DNA of 64,000 nucleotides from positions 65,257 to 129,256 of the forward strand of contig PLXQ01000036.1 of assembly GCA_003151475.1 (NCBI GenBank), given 5' to 3'. Below are positions 50,973 through 59,935 of the stretch, in pieces; position 1 is the stretch's first letter; every line of letters starts with the position of its first letter. The position numbers were made by a program, and so were the translations under genes. This stretch comes from Acidimicrobiaceae bacterium. GTDB taxonomy: Bacteria > Actinomycetota > Acidimicrobiia > Acidimicrobiales > UBA8190. The notes below the pieces were generated by a model, which worked only from the letters and a program-made list of their open reading frames with translations, was not told where the DNA came from and did not search any database.

Positions 50973-51262
50973 TGTACGTTGCCCCCTCGTTCCACGATGA
51001 TGCAACGTCGGCAGAGCTAATCCGTCAGGAAGCCGGGTGGTTTGTGTGGTTTGTTCTCCCCGTGGCACGCCTCTATGACTTCTTCACCAAGGAAGAGGTC
51101 GCCCATGACATCGGCACTCGTGCACTGACTAATGAGACCAATGTCATCAGATACATCGAATCTCAACTCAAGGCAGCCGGTTATCAAGGCGTATCACGTC
51201 GGCCAAGTTTGGTCGGAGGTGCCGACATCGCTGCCGCCTGGGACTTCGCGCCACCAAGTTAA
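50969..51262 (+). CDS. Hypothetical protein coupled to the flavin-fold gene
   Basis: The 97-residue product (ATG 50969, overlapping the previous stop by four bases) has a hydrophobic segment GWFVWFVLPVARLYDFF and a polar alpha/beta remainder. I recognise no domain. The coupling suggests it acts with the flavin-fold protein. Confidence 0.45.
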   Translation: MMYVAPSFHDDATSAELIRQEAGWFVWFVLPVARLYDFFTKEEVAHDIGTRALTNETNVIRYIESQLKAAGYQGVSRRPSLVGGADIAAAWDFAPPS

Positions 51263-51424
51263 CCGAAGAAGAGGGCTTCCACGGCATCCGGACCGGACGT
51301 TGCGGGCGAGATTGGAGGTCTACTCACAGTTCGTCTCGTTGGGCTGCTAGTTAGAAGTCGAATGCGGTATAAGGGGTTCGAGACCGAGATTGCTGACGTT
51401 GAGCAAATCGTTGGGTCGATGGTT

Positions 51425-51553
51425 CTAGTTCTCGACGCAGCCGAGCGTCACATAGCCGAGCGCCGTTGCCCAGAACGGGGTGAGTGCCTCGGGGTCGCGG
51501 CAATCGAGTAGAAGGCCGAGGTTCGGCTCGCCCGTCACCTGATTCTCCGTCAC
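51425..51553 (-). pseudogene. Truncated VOC (glyoxalase-like) protein
   Basis: A GTG start overlaps the methyltransferase stop (GTGA) and encodes only 42 residues: GEPNLGLLLDCRDPEALTPF and WATALGYVTLGCVEN, then TAG. This is the usual first quarter of a Glyoxalase_6-type VOC protein of about 120-130 residues. Beyond the stop no VOC similarity continues, so most of the gene is lost. Confidence 0.6.
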
Positions 51554-52185
51554 GGGGCTGCCCGTGCCGCGACCCACGTGAACGGTTGTGGCACCCCAGC
51601 CGGCGTAGTGTGCAGTTCTCTCCGGGTCTCGACCACGACGAAACCGTCACCAAGGACGGAACCGAGATCGACGGCGGAGTAGCGAGCAACCGGCAGCCCT
51701 GAGCAGTATTCGGGTCCGTCCTCGGCGAAAGTCGCCACGATCAGAGCACCGCCCGGCGCGATCCCCGACCTCAAGGTTTCCAGATACGCGTCGCGATCTT
51801 CCTTGTCGACGAGGAAGTGGAAAACGGCCCGGTCATGCCACAGGTCGAATTGTCGACCCGGTCGCCAAAAGAGGAGATCCTCGTGCAGCCATGACACCGG
51901 GACACTCACTCCGAGCCGCTGGTAGGCGGCGCGAAGGGCGGTCTCCGAAATGTCGAGTACGGAGAGGTCGGTGAAGCCTCGTTCGACGAGATGGTCGACC
52001 AAAGACGAGGCGCCCCCTCCGATGTCAACAACGGCGGCATCTCGCCGCACCCCGAGCACCTCGATCAACTCCAACGAGACAACAGGCTCGGTTTGGAACC
52101 AGCTCACCTCGGTGACGCCGCGTCTCTCGTAGGCGGTTTCCCAGTGGTCCGCTCTCGTGTTTGATGACGAGGCGTTCTCGGTCAT
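51550..52185 (-). CDS. Class I SAM-dependent methyltransferase
   Basis: The 211-residue protein is a Methyltransf-type fold with the SAM loop VVDIGGGASSLVDHL, the acidic strand DLSVLDIS, LLFWRPGRQFDLWHDRAVFH and HFLVDKEDRDAYLETL. This group resembles thiopurine or small-molecule methyltransferases acting as detoxifiers; the substrate is unknown. ATG 52185 is the start. It is coupled by a GTGA overlap to a truncated VOC gene. Confidence 0.88.
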   Translation of the reverse strand: MTENASSSNTRADHWETAYERRGVTEVSWFQTEPVVSLELIEVLGVRRDAAVVDIGGGASSLVDHLVERGFTDLSVLDISETALRAAYQRLGVSVPVSWLHEDLLFWRPGRQFDLWHDRAVFHFLVDKEDRDAYLETLRSGIAPGGALIVATFAEDGPEYCSGLPVARYSAVDLGSVLGDGFVVVETRRELHTTPAGVPQPFTWVAARAAP

Positions 52186-52256
52186 GGCGTCAGCCTAACG
52201 GCATGGTCATGGGGGCGGTCGTGCGGGCCGGAATGGTCATGGCGACCGCGTACGAC

Positions 52257-53040
52257 TCATGCGGGTATCGGAATGACGGTAGTGGTCGTGGTCCGGCTGA
52301 GGGCGAGGGCAGCCACGGAGCTTAGGGCTGTCCATGGGTGGGCGGAGTGGTCGATCCCGGCCGGGTCCCGTCGCCAGCCATCGAACTCCACGAGAATTCA
52401 TAGGGCGTGCAGGCTCGTGTACCAGTCCATCGTCTGAGGGTCGGGGACATTGCCACTGGCCTTTCGGTAGGCGGCGAAGAACCGACGAGCGATGGCGGCC
52501 CCGGCCATGCTGATGATCGGACGTACCGGCGCGGGGCCGCGAGGGGTGGGTGGCTGAGCATGAGTGTCGTGAAAGCGAGGTCATACGCCGGATCGGTGAC
52601 GAGCGCCGTGCTCCAGTCGAGCAGAGTCCAGCGTTCTCCGTCGACGAGCAGGTTGAAGGGGTGGAGATCGCCGTGGCCGATGACTCGCCGTCCCGTCGGT
52701 GGGGGATGGGCGAAGAGCCATCGCGCCGCCTCAGATAAGTCGGTGCGTCCGAGCCGATCCGCTGCTTCCGTGAGGCAGGCCAGGAAGGTGAGGGTGTCGC
52801 TTGGCGCGACTGCGCCCGCTTCCGCCACGACAGTTCGCAAAGATTTGGGATCGAGGGAGTGCAGATCGGCGGTGATTCGGCCCAGGAGGTCCGGGAGTCC
52901 ACGGGCGAGAGGGGGCAGCTGGCGAATGGCGGCCCTGGCTTGGTTCGTGGTGATGGGAATTTCGCGGGTGGCGGTGGCCACCACGAGCTATCGGCTCAGG
53001 ATGCCCGCAGTCGCATCGTGTCCTTCTCCGATCGCCACCT
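52257..53040 (-). pseudogene. Decayed aminoglycoside-phosphotransferase-like kinase
   Basis: Recognisable pieces are IGEGHDAT (start of the N-lobe), then an in-frame TAG near 52990, LGRITADLHSLDP, VIGHGDLHPFNLLVD (catalytic loop with Asp) and WTLLDWSTALVTDPAYDLAF (metal-binding Asp). A frameshift follows near 52540, and the tail FFAAYRKASGN to EFDGWRRDP contains an in-frame TGA before the end at 52257. Most of the N-lobe is deleted. The parent was an APH/ChoK-type small-molecule kinase. Confidence 0.75.
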
Positions 53041-53101
53041 GACACCGACCGACTGATTCGAGGGCGATCGGTCAGGCCAGTTGGACGCAACTGCGATGCT
53101 G

Positions 53102-53308
53102 TCACGCCTTTAACATCAGGAGGTGATATATGAGAAACGCTGGCCACACGACGGCCTTCATGATCGCCACCAAGACAAGCCAGAACGTGCCCGAGTGTGT
53201 GTGCACGTAATAGACGAGGGCGCCGATGAAGCCCAGAAGCCAAATCCCCCCAGCTCCACCCCTGTTTGCAACACTTTTACTCCCACGTTTTCCGACGGTG
53301 TCAGTCAT
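53102..53308 (-). CDS. Small conserved membrane protein
   Basis: The 68-residue product (ATG 53308) has a Gly-rich cytoplasmic start and two helices around GGIWLLGFIGALVYYVHT and FWLVLVAIMKAVVWPAFLIY, ending HLLMLKA. Bacterial proteins with the same GFIGALVYY-x(8)-FW-x-KA-VWPAF pattern are widespread and uncharacterised. An in-frame start 13 codons upstream exists but adds non-conserved residues. Confidence 0.75.
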   Translation of the reverse strand: MTDTVGKRGSKSVANRGGAGGIWLLGFIGALVYYVHTHSGTFWLVLVAIMKAVVWPAFLIYHLLMLKA

Positions 53309-53583
53309 GAGCCGCCTCGTAGCCTCGGTGGAATCCTGCCCTTCCACAGCAGATGTGATGCCTTTATCCTACGACAGAGAAGCCTCCCGTGATGATGGCA
53401 AGGGAGCTTGGCACGCTGAAGTCCAGCGTTATTGGCAGCCCGTCCGCAACTGCCGTATCCAGCCGGAGCCTGACGACCGACCGCTGACCGCACCCCATGC
53501 CGCACCCCATCGACGCGCTCGTGTCCCTTCGGTCAGCTTCGCGTTCCCAAGGGTTGCACCTACGCTCATCCAGCATCAAGACA

Positions 53584-54042
53584 TCACTTTGTGTGCTGGC
53601 GGGCCGGTCGCACGATAACGACGGGACAGGCGGCATGTCGAACGCAGTGCTCGCTCACGGATCCGAGGAGCATTTCGACGAAGGCTCCTCGACCACGACT
53701 TCCCACGACAAGCACATCGGCGTCCTGAGCCGCCTCTAGCAGAACTGTTGCGGCGTGCCCCCTGACGACATCGGCGCGTACCTCGACCAGCTTGTGCCGA
53801 CCGCAGACTGCTGCAACGAGTTCATTGAGCTTTGTGCGTGCTTCTGTTAGGGGATCACCTCCGGGCAAAACGGGGGGCACGATTCCGAATGGTGTCGGTT
53901 CCTCCCCAAACGCCCAGGCCGTGACGACGTCCAGAGTGGCTCCTGTCAGCTCCGCCTGGTGAGCGGCCCATTCCAAAGCTTCAATGGACGGTTCGGAGCC
54001 GTCCACCCCCACGACGATCTTCCCACGGGCGACGTTATCCAT
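53584..54042 (-). CDS. Universal stress protein (UspA family)
   Basis: The 152-residue single-domain UspA protein has the ATP-binding signature: KIVVGVDGSEPSIEALEWAA and G-x2-G-x9-G-S type VVGSRGRGAFVEMLLGSVSE, ending HAACPVVIV. Such proteins bind ATP and are induced by hypoxia or energy stress in actinobacteria. Its start lies inside the end of the P-type ATPase gene (8-base overlap), so the two are co-translated. Confidence 0.92.
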   Translation of the reverse strand: MDNVARGKIVVGVDGSEPSIEALEWAAHQAELTGATLDVVTAWAFGEEPTPFGIVPPVLPGGDPLTEARTKLNELVAAVCGRHKLVEVRADVVRGHAATVLLEAAQDADVLVVGSRGRGAFVEMLLGSVSEHCVRHAACPVVIVRPARQHTK

Positions 54043-56512
54043 TACCTGTCCCTTTCGAATCGCTCGGCATAGTAGGCGCCGAATGGTGACGACTCCCTGT
54101 GGTGACGCGTCGGGACCTCGGCCGCCGATCTGCCCAGGTGCGCCAAAGACTGAGGAGACCTACTCCGCCAGCAACCGCGCACAAGGTGGCCAAGGCGACG
54201 GGTGCCGGTGGGCGTTCCAGGGAGAACACCTTGCGCGTGAGTGGAATGGCGAAGAGGAGAAACAGTCCCCCGGCCATGGCCGCCAGAAGGCAGATACGCG
54301 TGGGGTCCAGCGGCCGGGCGATCAGGATAAGCACCCAAAGCCCGAAGCCGAACAGCGCCAGCATCGCCGCCGTGCGCGCCTGGGTGACGGTTGTCCCCGG
54401 AGCAGCCCTGGCGATGGCGTAGCTGACGAAGGTCGAGGCCCCGGCAGCCAGTCCCGCCGGGATCGTGAAGCCGAGCACCCTGTGAGTAAAACCTGGTGAC
54501 GAGCGCGGCGCTCCCGGCGCCAGCGCCAGAAAGAACCCTGGGACCCCGATCGTGAGGGTGCTCACAATAGTGAGATGACGCGGGAAGAACGGGAAGGGGA
54601 CGGCACTGATGGCCACGACAACTGCCAACAGGGCCGCATAGACGGTCTTCGTGACGAAGAGATTGGCGACTCGCTCGACGTTGGCGATGACCCGCCTGCC
54701 CTCACCGAGGATCTGGGGTACGGCTGAGAAGGAGCTGTCGAGCAGGACCACGCGGGCGACCGATCGGCTCGACTGGCTGCCCGATCCCATGGCAATACCC
54801 AAGTCGGCCTCCTTCAACGCCTGGACATCGTTGACCCCGTCGCCAACCATGGCGACCAGGTGCCCTCGGGCCTGCAGCTCCCGCACAGCCGCCACCTTCT
54901 GCTCCGGTCGCACCCGGCCGAAGACGTTGGTCGCCTCGAGAGCCGCACCGAGGGCAGTATCGTTCTCGGCCAAGCGCGACGCATCGCACGCTTCACCGAT
55001 CGACGGGACACCGACGCGGCTGGCGATCGAGGAAACGGTCTCCGGCGCGTCGCCTGAGAGCACCTTGACCGTAATGTCCTGTTCGAGCAGGTAACGGATT
55101 GTCGTAGCCGCATCGGACCGGAGGTGCTCGGCCAGCACGAGCAATGCGATGGGAGCGAGTGCTGCCGGAAGCCGAGTGCCCTCGATCGCTTCTGTGGTCT
55201 CCGCCAGGAGGAGCACTCGGTGGCCTGAAGCCTGGTGGCGGGCCGATGACGACAGGGCACCCGCCGGCATGGTCGCTTCGATCACATCCGGCGCCCCCAG
55301 GATCCAGGTGCCGCGGCCGGCGAAAGTCACCGCGCTCCACTTCCTCATCGAGGAGAAGGGAACGCGGGCGTCGACGGTCCAGCCCTGGGGAGGTGAGCCG
55401 ACGGCGGCGAGGGCGCGCATGGTGGTGTTGGGCGTCGGATCGGAGAGGGCGATCGCACCCACGACCTCTTCGACTTCTCCCCGGTTTCGATCGGCGAGGA
55501 TATCGATCGACTCGAGCTGCATCCCGGGCTCGGTGAGTGTGCCCGTCTTGTCGATGCACAACACATCCACTCGCGCCAACCCCTCGATGGCGGCCAGCTC
55601 CTGGACGAGTACCCGTTGGCGCGCCAGCCGAAGGGCGCCCGCAGCGAAGGCGATCGAGGTGAGCAGCACGAGCCCCTCGGGAACCATAGCGGCGACACCC
55701 GCCACCGAGCCGCGCAGAGCGTCGCCCAGCGCCTGGTGACTGCGAAGCAACTGGCTTGCCACCAGGGCGCCCCCGGCAGGCACCATGACCCACGTCACCA
55801 TCCGTAGGATCTGGTTCGTCCCCTTCTGCAGCTCGGAGTGGATCAAGCTGAAGCGCCGGGCCTGGGCTTCGAGAGATGACGCGTACGCAGCCTCCCCGAC
55901 CCCGGTTGCTCGGACCCTCCCTGCCCCGGCGACAACGAAGCTACCGGAGAGCACCGGGTCCCCGGTCTTCTTCGTCAGCGGCTCCGCCTCACCGCTGAGA
56001 AGAGACTCGTCGACCTCGAGCCCATCGCATGTGAGCACGACGGCGTCAACGGGAACCTGGTCGCCTGGTCCCAATTCGAGGACGTCGTCGAGGACCACCT
56101 GGTCGAGCGGCAGCTCAACGACCTGACCTTCACGGACGACATGAGCTCGGGAGGCGGTGAGGATGGCAAGGCGATCCAGTGTGCGTTTGGCGCGCAGCTC
56201 CTGGAGGATGCCGATGGCCGTGTTGGCCACAAGCACGACACCGAAGAGACCGTCTTGGAAGGGCCCCACGACCGCCACTACAACGAGGAGCGAGCCGAGG
56301 ATGGCGTTGAAGCGGGTGAGGACGTTGGCCCTGAGGATCTGAGCGAAAGTGCGCCCGGGAGCCGGAGGCGCCGTGTTGACCTGGCCGGCGATGATCCGGG
56401 CCTGGACCTCCTCGGGACCGAGGCCGTTCGTTGCGCCGTCCTTAGCGCGAACGATCGCCCCGATGCGAGCGGGCGGCGATATTTCTCCAGCCACTCCGGG
56501 CGGTGCCGGCAT
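54035..56512 (-). CDS. CtpE-like P-type cation ATPase
   Basis: The 825-residue ATPase has the full P-type set: actuator LSGEAEPL, PEGL in helix 4 (MVPEGLVLLTSIAFA), phosphorylation site DKTGTLT, KWSAVTF in the nucleotide domain, and MVGDGVNDVQALKEADLG. The text matches mycobacterial CtpE, a calcium-uptake ATPase, more than MgtA or KdpB (NTAIGILQELRAKRTLDRLA). It has no N-terminal heavy-metal domain. ATG 56512 is preferred. The gene overlaps uspA by eight bases downstream and follows the small PLDN-like gene, forming a three-gene unit. Confidence 0.88.
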   Translation of the reverse strand: MPAPPGVAGEISPPARIGAIVRAKDGATNGLGPEEVQARIIAGQVNTAPPAPGRTFAQILRANVLTRFNAILGSLLVVVAVVGPFQDGLFGVVLVANTAIGILQELRAKRTLDRLAILTASRAHVVREGQVVELPLDQVVLDDVLELGPGDQVPVDAVVLTCDGLEVDESLLSGEAEPLTKKTGDPVLSGSFVVAGAGRVRATGVGEAAYASSLEAQARRFSLIHSELQKGTNQILRMVTWVMVPAGGALVASQLLRSHQALGDALRGSVAGVAAMVPEGLVLLTSIAFAAGALRLARQRVLVQELAAIEGLARVDVLCIDKTGTLTEPGMQLESIDILADRNRGEVEEVVGAIALSDPTPNTTMRALAAVGSPPQGWTVDARVPFSSMRKWSAVTFAGRGTWILGAPDVIEATMPAGALSSSARHQASGHRVLLLAETTEAIEGTRLPAALAPIALLVLAEHLRSDAATTIRYLLEQDITVKVLSGDAPETVSSIASRVGVPSIGEACDASRLAENDTALGAALEATNVFGRVRPEQKVAAVRELQARGHLVAMVGDGVNDVQALKEADLGIAMGSGSQSSRSVARVVLLDSSFSAVPQILGEGRRVIANVERVANLFVTKTVYAALLAVVVAISAVPFPFFPRHLTIVSTLTIGVPGFFLALAPGAPRSSPGFTHRVLGFTIPAGLAAGASTFVSYAIARAAPGTTVTQARTAAMLALFGFGLWVLILIARPLDPTRICLLAAMAGGLFLLFAIPLTRKVFSLERPPAPVALATLCAVAGGVGLLSLWRTWADRRPRSRRVTTGSRHHSAPTMPSDSKGTGNG

Positions 56513-56526
56513 GGTACGCCCTCGAT

Positions 56527-56781
56527 CTATCGATCCGCTGTGCCCAGCGGGTGGACCCGACCGTAGCGGAAGTACGCGATGGGGCCGATAAAGTTGACCC
56601 CGATCAGCAGCGCCCACCGCCATTTGGGTCCACGCACCTCCCCCTGAGGGCGACGGGCCAGGTCAGCCCATGCCGCGGCGGCCAAAGAGAACTGGGCGAG
56701 GGATGCCACTACCAGGGCCGCTTTCTCACCCCGCGACCAGTCCCGCCAGCGCCGTCGGTGCCGGGCTTCCTGCTCCTTCAC
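56527..56781 (-). CDS. Small membrane protein with phospholipase-D nuclease N-terminal motif
   Basis: The 84-residue protein has two helices and the PLDc_N pattern RGPKWRWALLIGVNFIGPIA, YFRYGR. Such domains occur alone or before cardiolipin synthase-like enzymes; their role is unknown. It starts at ATG 56781, leads the P-type ATPase-UspA unit, and shares a divergent promoter region with the heavy-metal ATPase. Confidence 0.75.
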   Translation of the reverse strand: MKEQEARHRRRWRDWSRGEKAALVVASLAQFSLAAAAWADLARRPQGEVRGPKWRWALLIGVNFIGPIAYFRYGRVHPLGTADR

Positions 56782-56816
56782 GACATGATCTTCGTCCGTG
56801 TTCCACCCCCTTTACC

Positions 56817-56861
56817 AGGGCCGAACGACCTTGTTGGGCGACACTGTGGACCTCCGGCCCT
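56817..56861. promoter_or_regulatory. Two DevR/DosR-like boxes in a divergent promoter
   Basis: GTGGACCTCCGGCCCT (56846-56861) keeps the GGACC-TC-CGGCCCT layout of GGGACCTTCGGCCCT-type sites. AGGGCCGAACGACC (56817-56830), read on the other strand, ends TTCGGCCCT. They sit between the PLDN-ATPase-UspA unit and the hemerythrin-fused ATPase, where one regulator could serve both directions. Confidence 0.45.
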
Positions 56862-56896
56862 GGTGCCGAGGGTCCTGGTGAAGCACGATCGGTGTG

Positions 56897-59242
56897 ATGG
56901 GATCACTCCGGTCTCCTGATCGACGACGGTGGCTAGCTCGCCACGTCGCTTTGGTTCTGCTCGTGTCCACGGGCCTCGGCCTGGCTAGCGGCGCGGCCCT
57001 ACAGCTGGCCGGTCTGGGCGCCGCCGGAAATGACATCTGGATCTTTGGTGGAATCGCCGGAGCCATCTATGCGCTGTGGTCCGTGCTCGACAGCCTTCGC
57101 CGGGCTCACCTCGGTGTGGATGTGATCGCACTGCTGGCCCTGGTGGGGACACTCCTGGTCGGCGAATACCTCGCCGCGTCGGTCATCAGCGTCATGGTGG
57201 CAAGCGGTCGGACCCTCGAGGCTTGGGCGGCCGGGCGCGCCACACGCGACCTCCACGCTCTTCTGGAGCGAGCGCCGAAGATCGCCCATCGTCACCGCGG
57301 AGAAGCCCTGGAGACAGTCGATCTGGACGTCGTCGCTCCCGGCGACCTGCTCCTTGTGGCACCGGGAGAGTTGGTGCCCGTCGACGGCACTGTCGTCACC
57401 GCCGCGGTCCTCGACGAATCGGCGATGACAGGGGAATCGCTACCCGTCGAGCGCCAAGCGGGTGAACCGGTACGCAGCGGCGTGGTGAACGCCGGAGGTC
57501 CGTTCGACCTGCGAGCGACGACCGGGGCCGCCGACAGCACCTACGCTGGCATTGTTCGCCTGGTGTCGCAGGCTGGATCGTCACCGGCTCCTTTTGTCCG
57601 CCTGGCCGACCGCTATGCGCTCTGGTTCCTGCTCGTGAGCCTGGCCGCTGCCGCTGCGGCCTGGGGTGCGGCCGGCGCGGCGCGAGCGGTGGCGGTGCTC
57701 GTGGTCGCAACACCATGTCCCCTTATTCTGGCCGCTCCGGTCGCCTTCGTCTCGGGGCTTTCCCGAGCCGCTCGCCGCGGCGTCGTGATCAAAGGGGGAA
57801 GTGTCCTCGAACGCCTGGCCCGATGCACTACCCTCCTTCTCGACAAGACCGGCACGCTCACCACGGGCCGGCCCGTGCTGGCGGCGATCGTCCCGTCCGG
57901 AACCCTTGCGCCTGAGCACATCCTCTTCATGGCCGGTTCATTGGACCAGGTCTCTCCGCACATCCTCGCCACCGCGGTGGTCCGGGCGGCCGTCGAGCGC
58001 AATTGTGAGTTGGTGCTGCCCACCGACGTCGATGAGGTCGCAGGACGCGGGATCCGGGGGGTTGTCGGTGGCCATAGGGTTGCGCTGGGCAACGCCCATT
58101 GGGTTGGTCTCACCGGGAACCCGCCCTGGGCGAAGACAGCACGTCGTCGGGCCCAGCTCGACGGCGCGCTGACGGTGTTCGTGGCTATCGATGATCAACC
58201 AGCGGGCGTTCTGGTGCTCGATGATCCCCTGCGGCCCGATGCCGCGAGGACAATCCGCGCCCTCCGCCGAAACGGCATCGAGCGGATCGTCATGGTGACG
58301 GGCGACCGCTCCGAGGTCGCCGAGACCGTCGGTGCGGTCCTCGGAGTGGACGAGGTGCTCGCCGAGCGTTCCCCGGCCGAGAAGCTCGACGTCGTACGCG
58401 CGGAGCGTCGACGCGCACCCACCATCATGGTAGGAGACGGCATCAACGACGCACCTGCCCTCGCCTTGGCTGACGTAGGTGTGGCCATGGGCGCTCGTGG
58501 TGCGACCGTTTCCTCCGAAGCCGCCGACATTGTTCTCAGTGTGGATCGCCTCGATCGCATCGGAGAGGCGAGGGCCCTCGCCCAACGCACACGCTGGATC
58601 GCGCTTGAAAGCGTTTTAGCCGGTATGGCGATGTCCGTCGTGGCAATGGGGGTGGCGGCGATCGGCCTGCTCCCGGTCGTGTGGGGGGCCATCTTGCAAG
58701 AGGGAATCGACGTAGCCGTGATCCTCAACGCTCTCCGTGCCCTCGGCGCCGCCAGGACCGGCTTGCGCCTGACCAAAGAGGACACTGCGCTCACGAAGCG
58801 CTTCCGGAATGAGCACCTGGCCATCCGAGCCGACATTGACCGGCTGCGAACAGCGGCAGATTCCCTCGGCGTTGTCGATCCGGCTGAGTCGATGGTCCAG
58901 ATCCGTCAGGTACACAAGCTACTCGTGGAGGAGGTTGGTCCCCACGAGGAGGCCGAACAGGATGTGCTCTACCCTGCACTCGATCGCATCCTCGGCGGGA
59001 GCGACCCCACCGGTCCCATGAGCAGGGCTCATGTCGAGATCGCCCATCAGATCAAGCGTCTGGGCCAGCTTCTCGACGACATCGGCCCCGACGGACCTGA
59101 CGAGGAGGATGTCGCCGAGCTGCGCCGCTTACTCTACGGGTTGAACGCGGTCCTCCGATTGCATACGGCTCAGGAGGAAGAGAGTTATCTCTCATTTGCC
59201 GACGACATCAGTTCCACCATGGAAAACGCGATCGAGCCCTAA
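56897..59242 (+). CDS. P1B-type metal ATPase fused to a C-terminal hemerythrin domain
   Basis: Residues 1 to about 630 form a P1B ATPase: four N-terminal helices, DESAMTGESLPVER actuator, CPx motif VVATPCPLILAAPVAF, DKTGTLTTG and MVGDGINDAPALALADVG. There is no N-terminal heavy-metal domain, and the usual SEHPLA nucleotide motif reads SPHILA. Residues about 640-781 are a hemerythrin/HHE bundle with candidate iron ligands in FRNEHLAIR, VHKLLVEEVGPHEEAEQDVL, SRAHVEIAHQI and LRLHTAQEEESYL. An O2-, NO- or iron-sensing domain may thus control transport. GTG 56894 is an alternative start. Confidence 0.9.
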   Translation: MGSLRSPDRRRWLARHVALVLLVSTGLGLASGAALQLAGLGAAGNDIWIFGGIAGAIYALWSVLDSLRRAHLGVDVIALLALVGTLLVGEYLAASVISVMVASGRTLEAWAAGRATRDLHALLERAPKIAHRHRGEALETVDLDVVAPGDLLLVAPGELVPVDGTVVTAAVLDESAMTGESLPVERQAGEPVRSGVVNAGGPFDLRATTGAADSTYAGIVRLVSQAGSSPAPFVRLADRYALWFLLVSLAAAAAAWGAAGAARAVAVLVVATPCPLILAAPVAFVSGLSRAARRGVVIKGGSVLERLARCTTLLLDKTGTLTTGRPVLAAIVPSGTLAPEHILFMAGSLDQVSPHILATAVVRAAVERNCELVLPTDVDEVAGRGIRGVVGGHRVALGNAHWVGLTGNPPWAKTARRRAQLDGALTVFVAIDDQPAGVLVLDDPLRPDAARTIRALRRNGIERIVMVTGDRSEVAETVGAVLGVDEVLAERSPAEKLDVVRAERRRAPTIMVGDGINDAPALALADVGVAMGARGATVSSEAADIVLSVDRLDRIGEARALAQRTRWIALESVLAGMAMSVVAMGVAAIGLLPVVWGAILQEGIDVAVILNALRALGAARTGLRLTKEDTALTKRFRNEHLAIRADIDRLRTAADSLGVVDPAESMVQIRQVHKLLVEEVGPHEEAEQDVLYPALDRILGGSDPTGPMSRAHVEIAHQIKRLGQLLDDIGPDGPDEEDVAELRRLLYGLNAVLRLHTAQEEESYLSFADDISSTMENAIEP

Positions 59243-59935
59243 GCTCGCCGCTCTGGGTCGAACGGATGATCGACCTTCTGCCTGGATCAAGATTGCACCA
59301 AGAGGAAGGTCTTGATGGCAGCGCACACGGACTTGATCAAGTAGCCAAAGACCTCGACCTCGCGTCGGGCCACACCGATTGACGCGCGTGCGAACCTGAC
59401 ATACGAAAGATGCTTGTCGCCCTCCTCGCTCCACTGCCGGCTCCGGCACGGGGCACGGCGATGGTGAGTCAGCTCCTCAGCGATGGGACGGGACCCCTTT
59501 ACAACCATTGCTGTTCAGATCACTTGCGGACCGCCCTTAGGGAGACCATCTCGGAGCTGGGCCCTTCTGTTTCCCTGTAGTAGTGACGACCCCACTGGCA
59601 TCTATGCGCTGGCGACACTGAACACCTGCCATCGTGAAGGGACGCACTGTCGTGAGCACGCGGTCGACACCTTGCTCCTTGCGACTGCCGGTCAGAAATT
59701 GTTCGATGGCGTCCATGGCCTCGTGCTGCTCAGGGACGGGCTCTCAGATGACGGGGGTCAGGGAACTCGACCAACGAGGAACTGGCCGAATGGAGATTGC
59801 CTCACTGCTGGCGGTCCCGGTTCGAGTAACAGCCTTCAGCCATGACCTTGGGACCGCTACTAGAACCAGTGGAGCTTGTCGGGGCTTACTCGAACCCTTC
59901 TGACCAGGTAGAACGCGTTCACAAGCTTCTCAAAA
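59243..59935. other. Long spacer without a recognised gene
   Basis: Nearly 700 bases downstream of the fused ATPase. A minus-strand frame (59287-59508, ending RREVEVFGYLIKSVCAAIK) has natural-looking C-terminal composition but no ribosome site or domain. The last 60 bases resemble the region upstream of the related gene at 41136. Confidence 0.35.
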
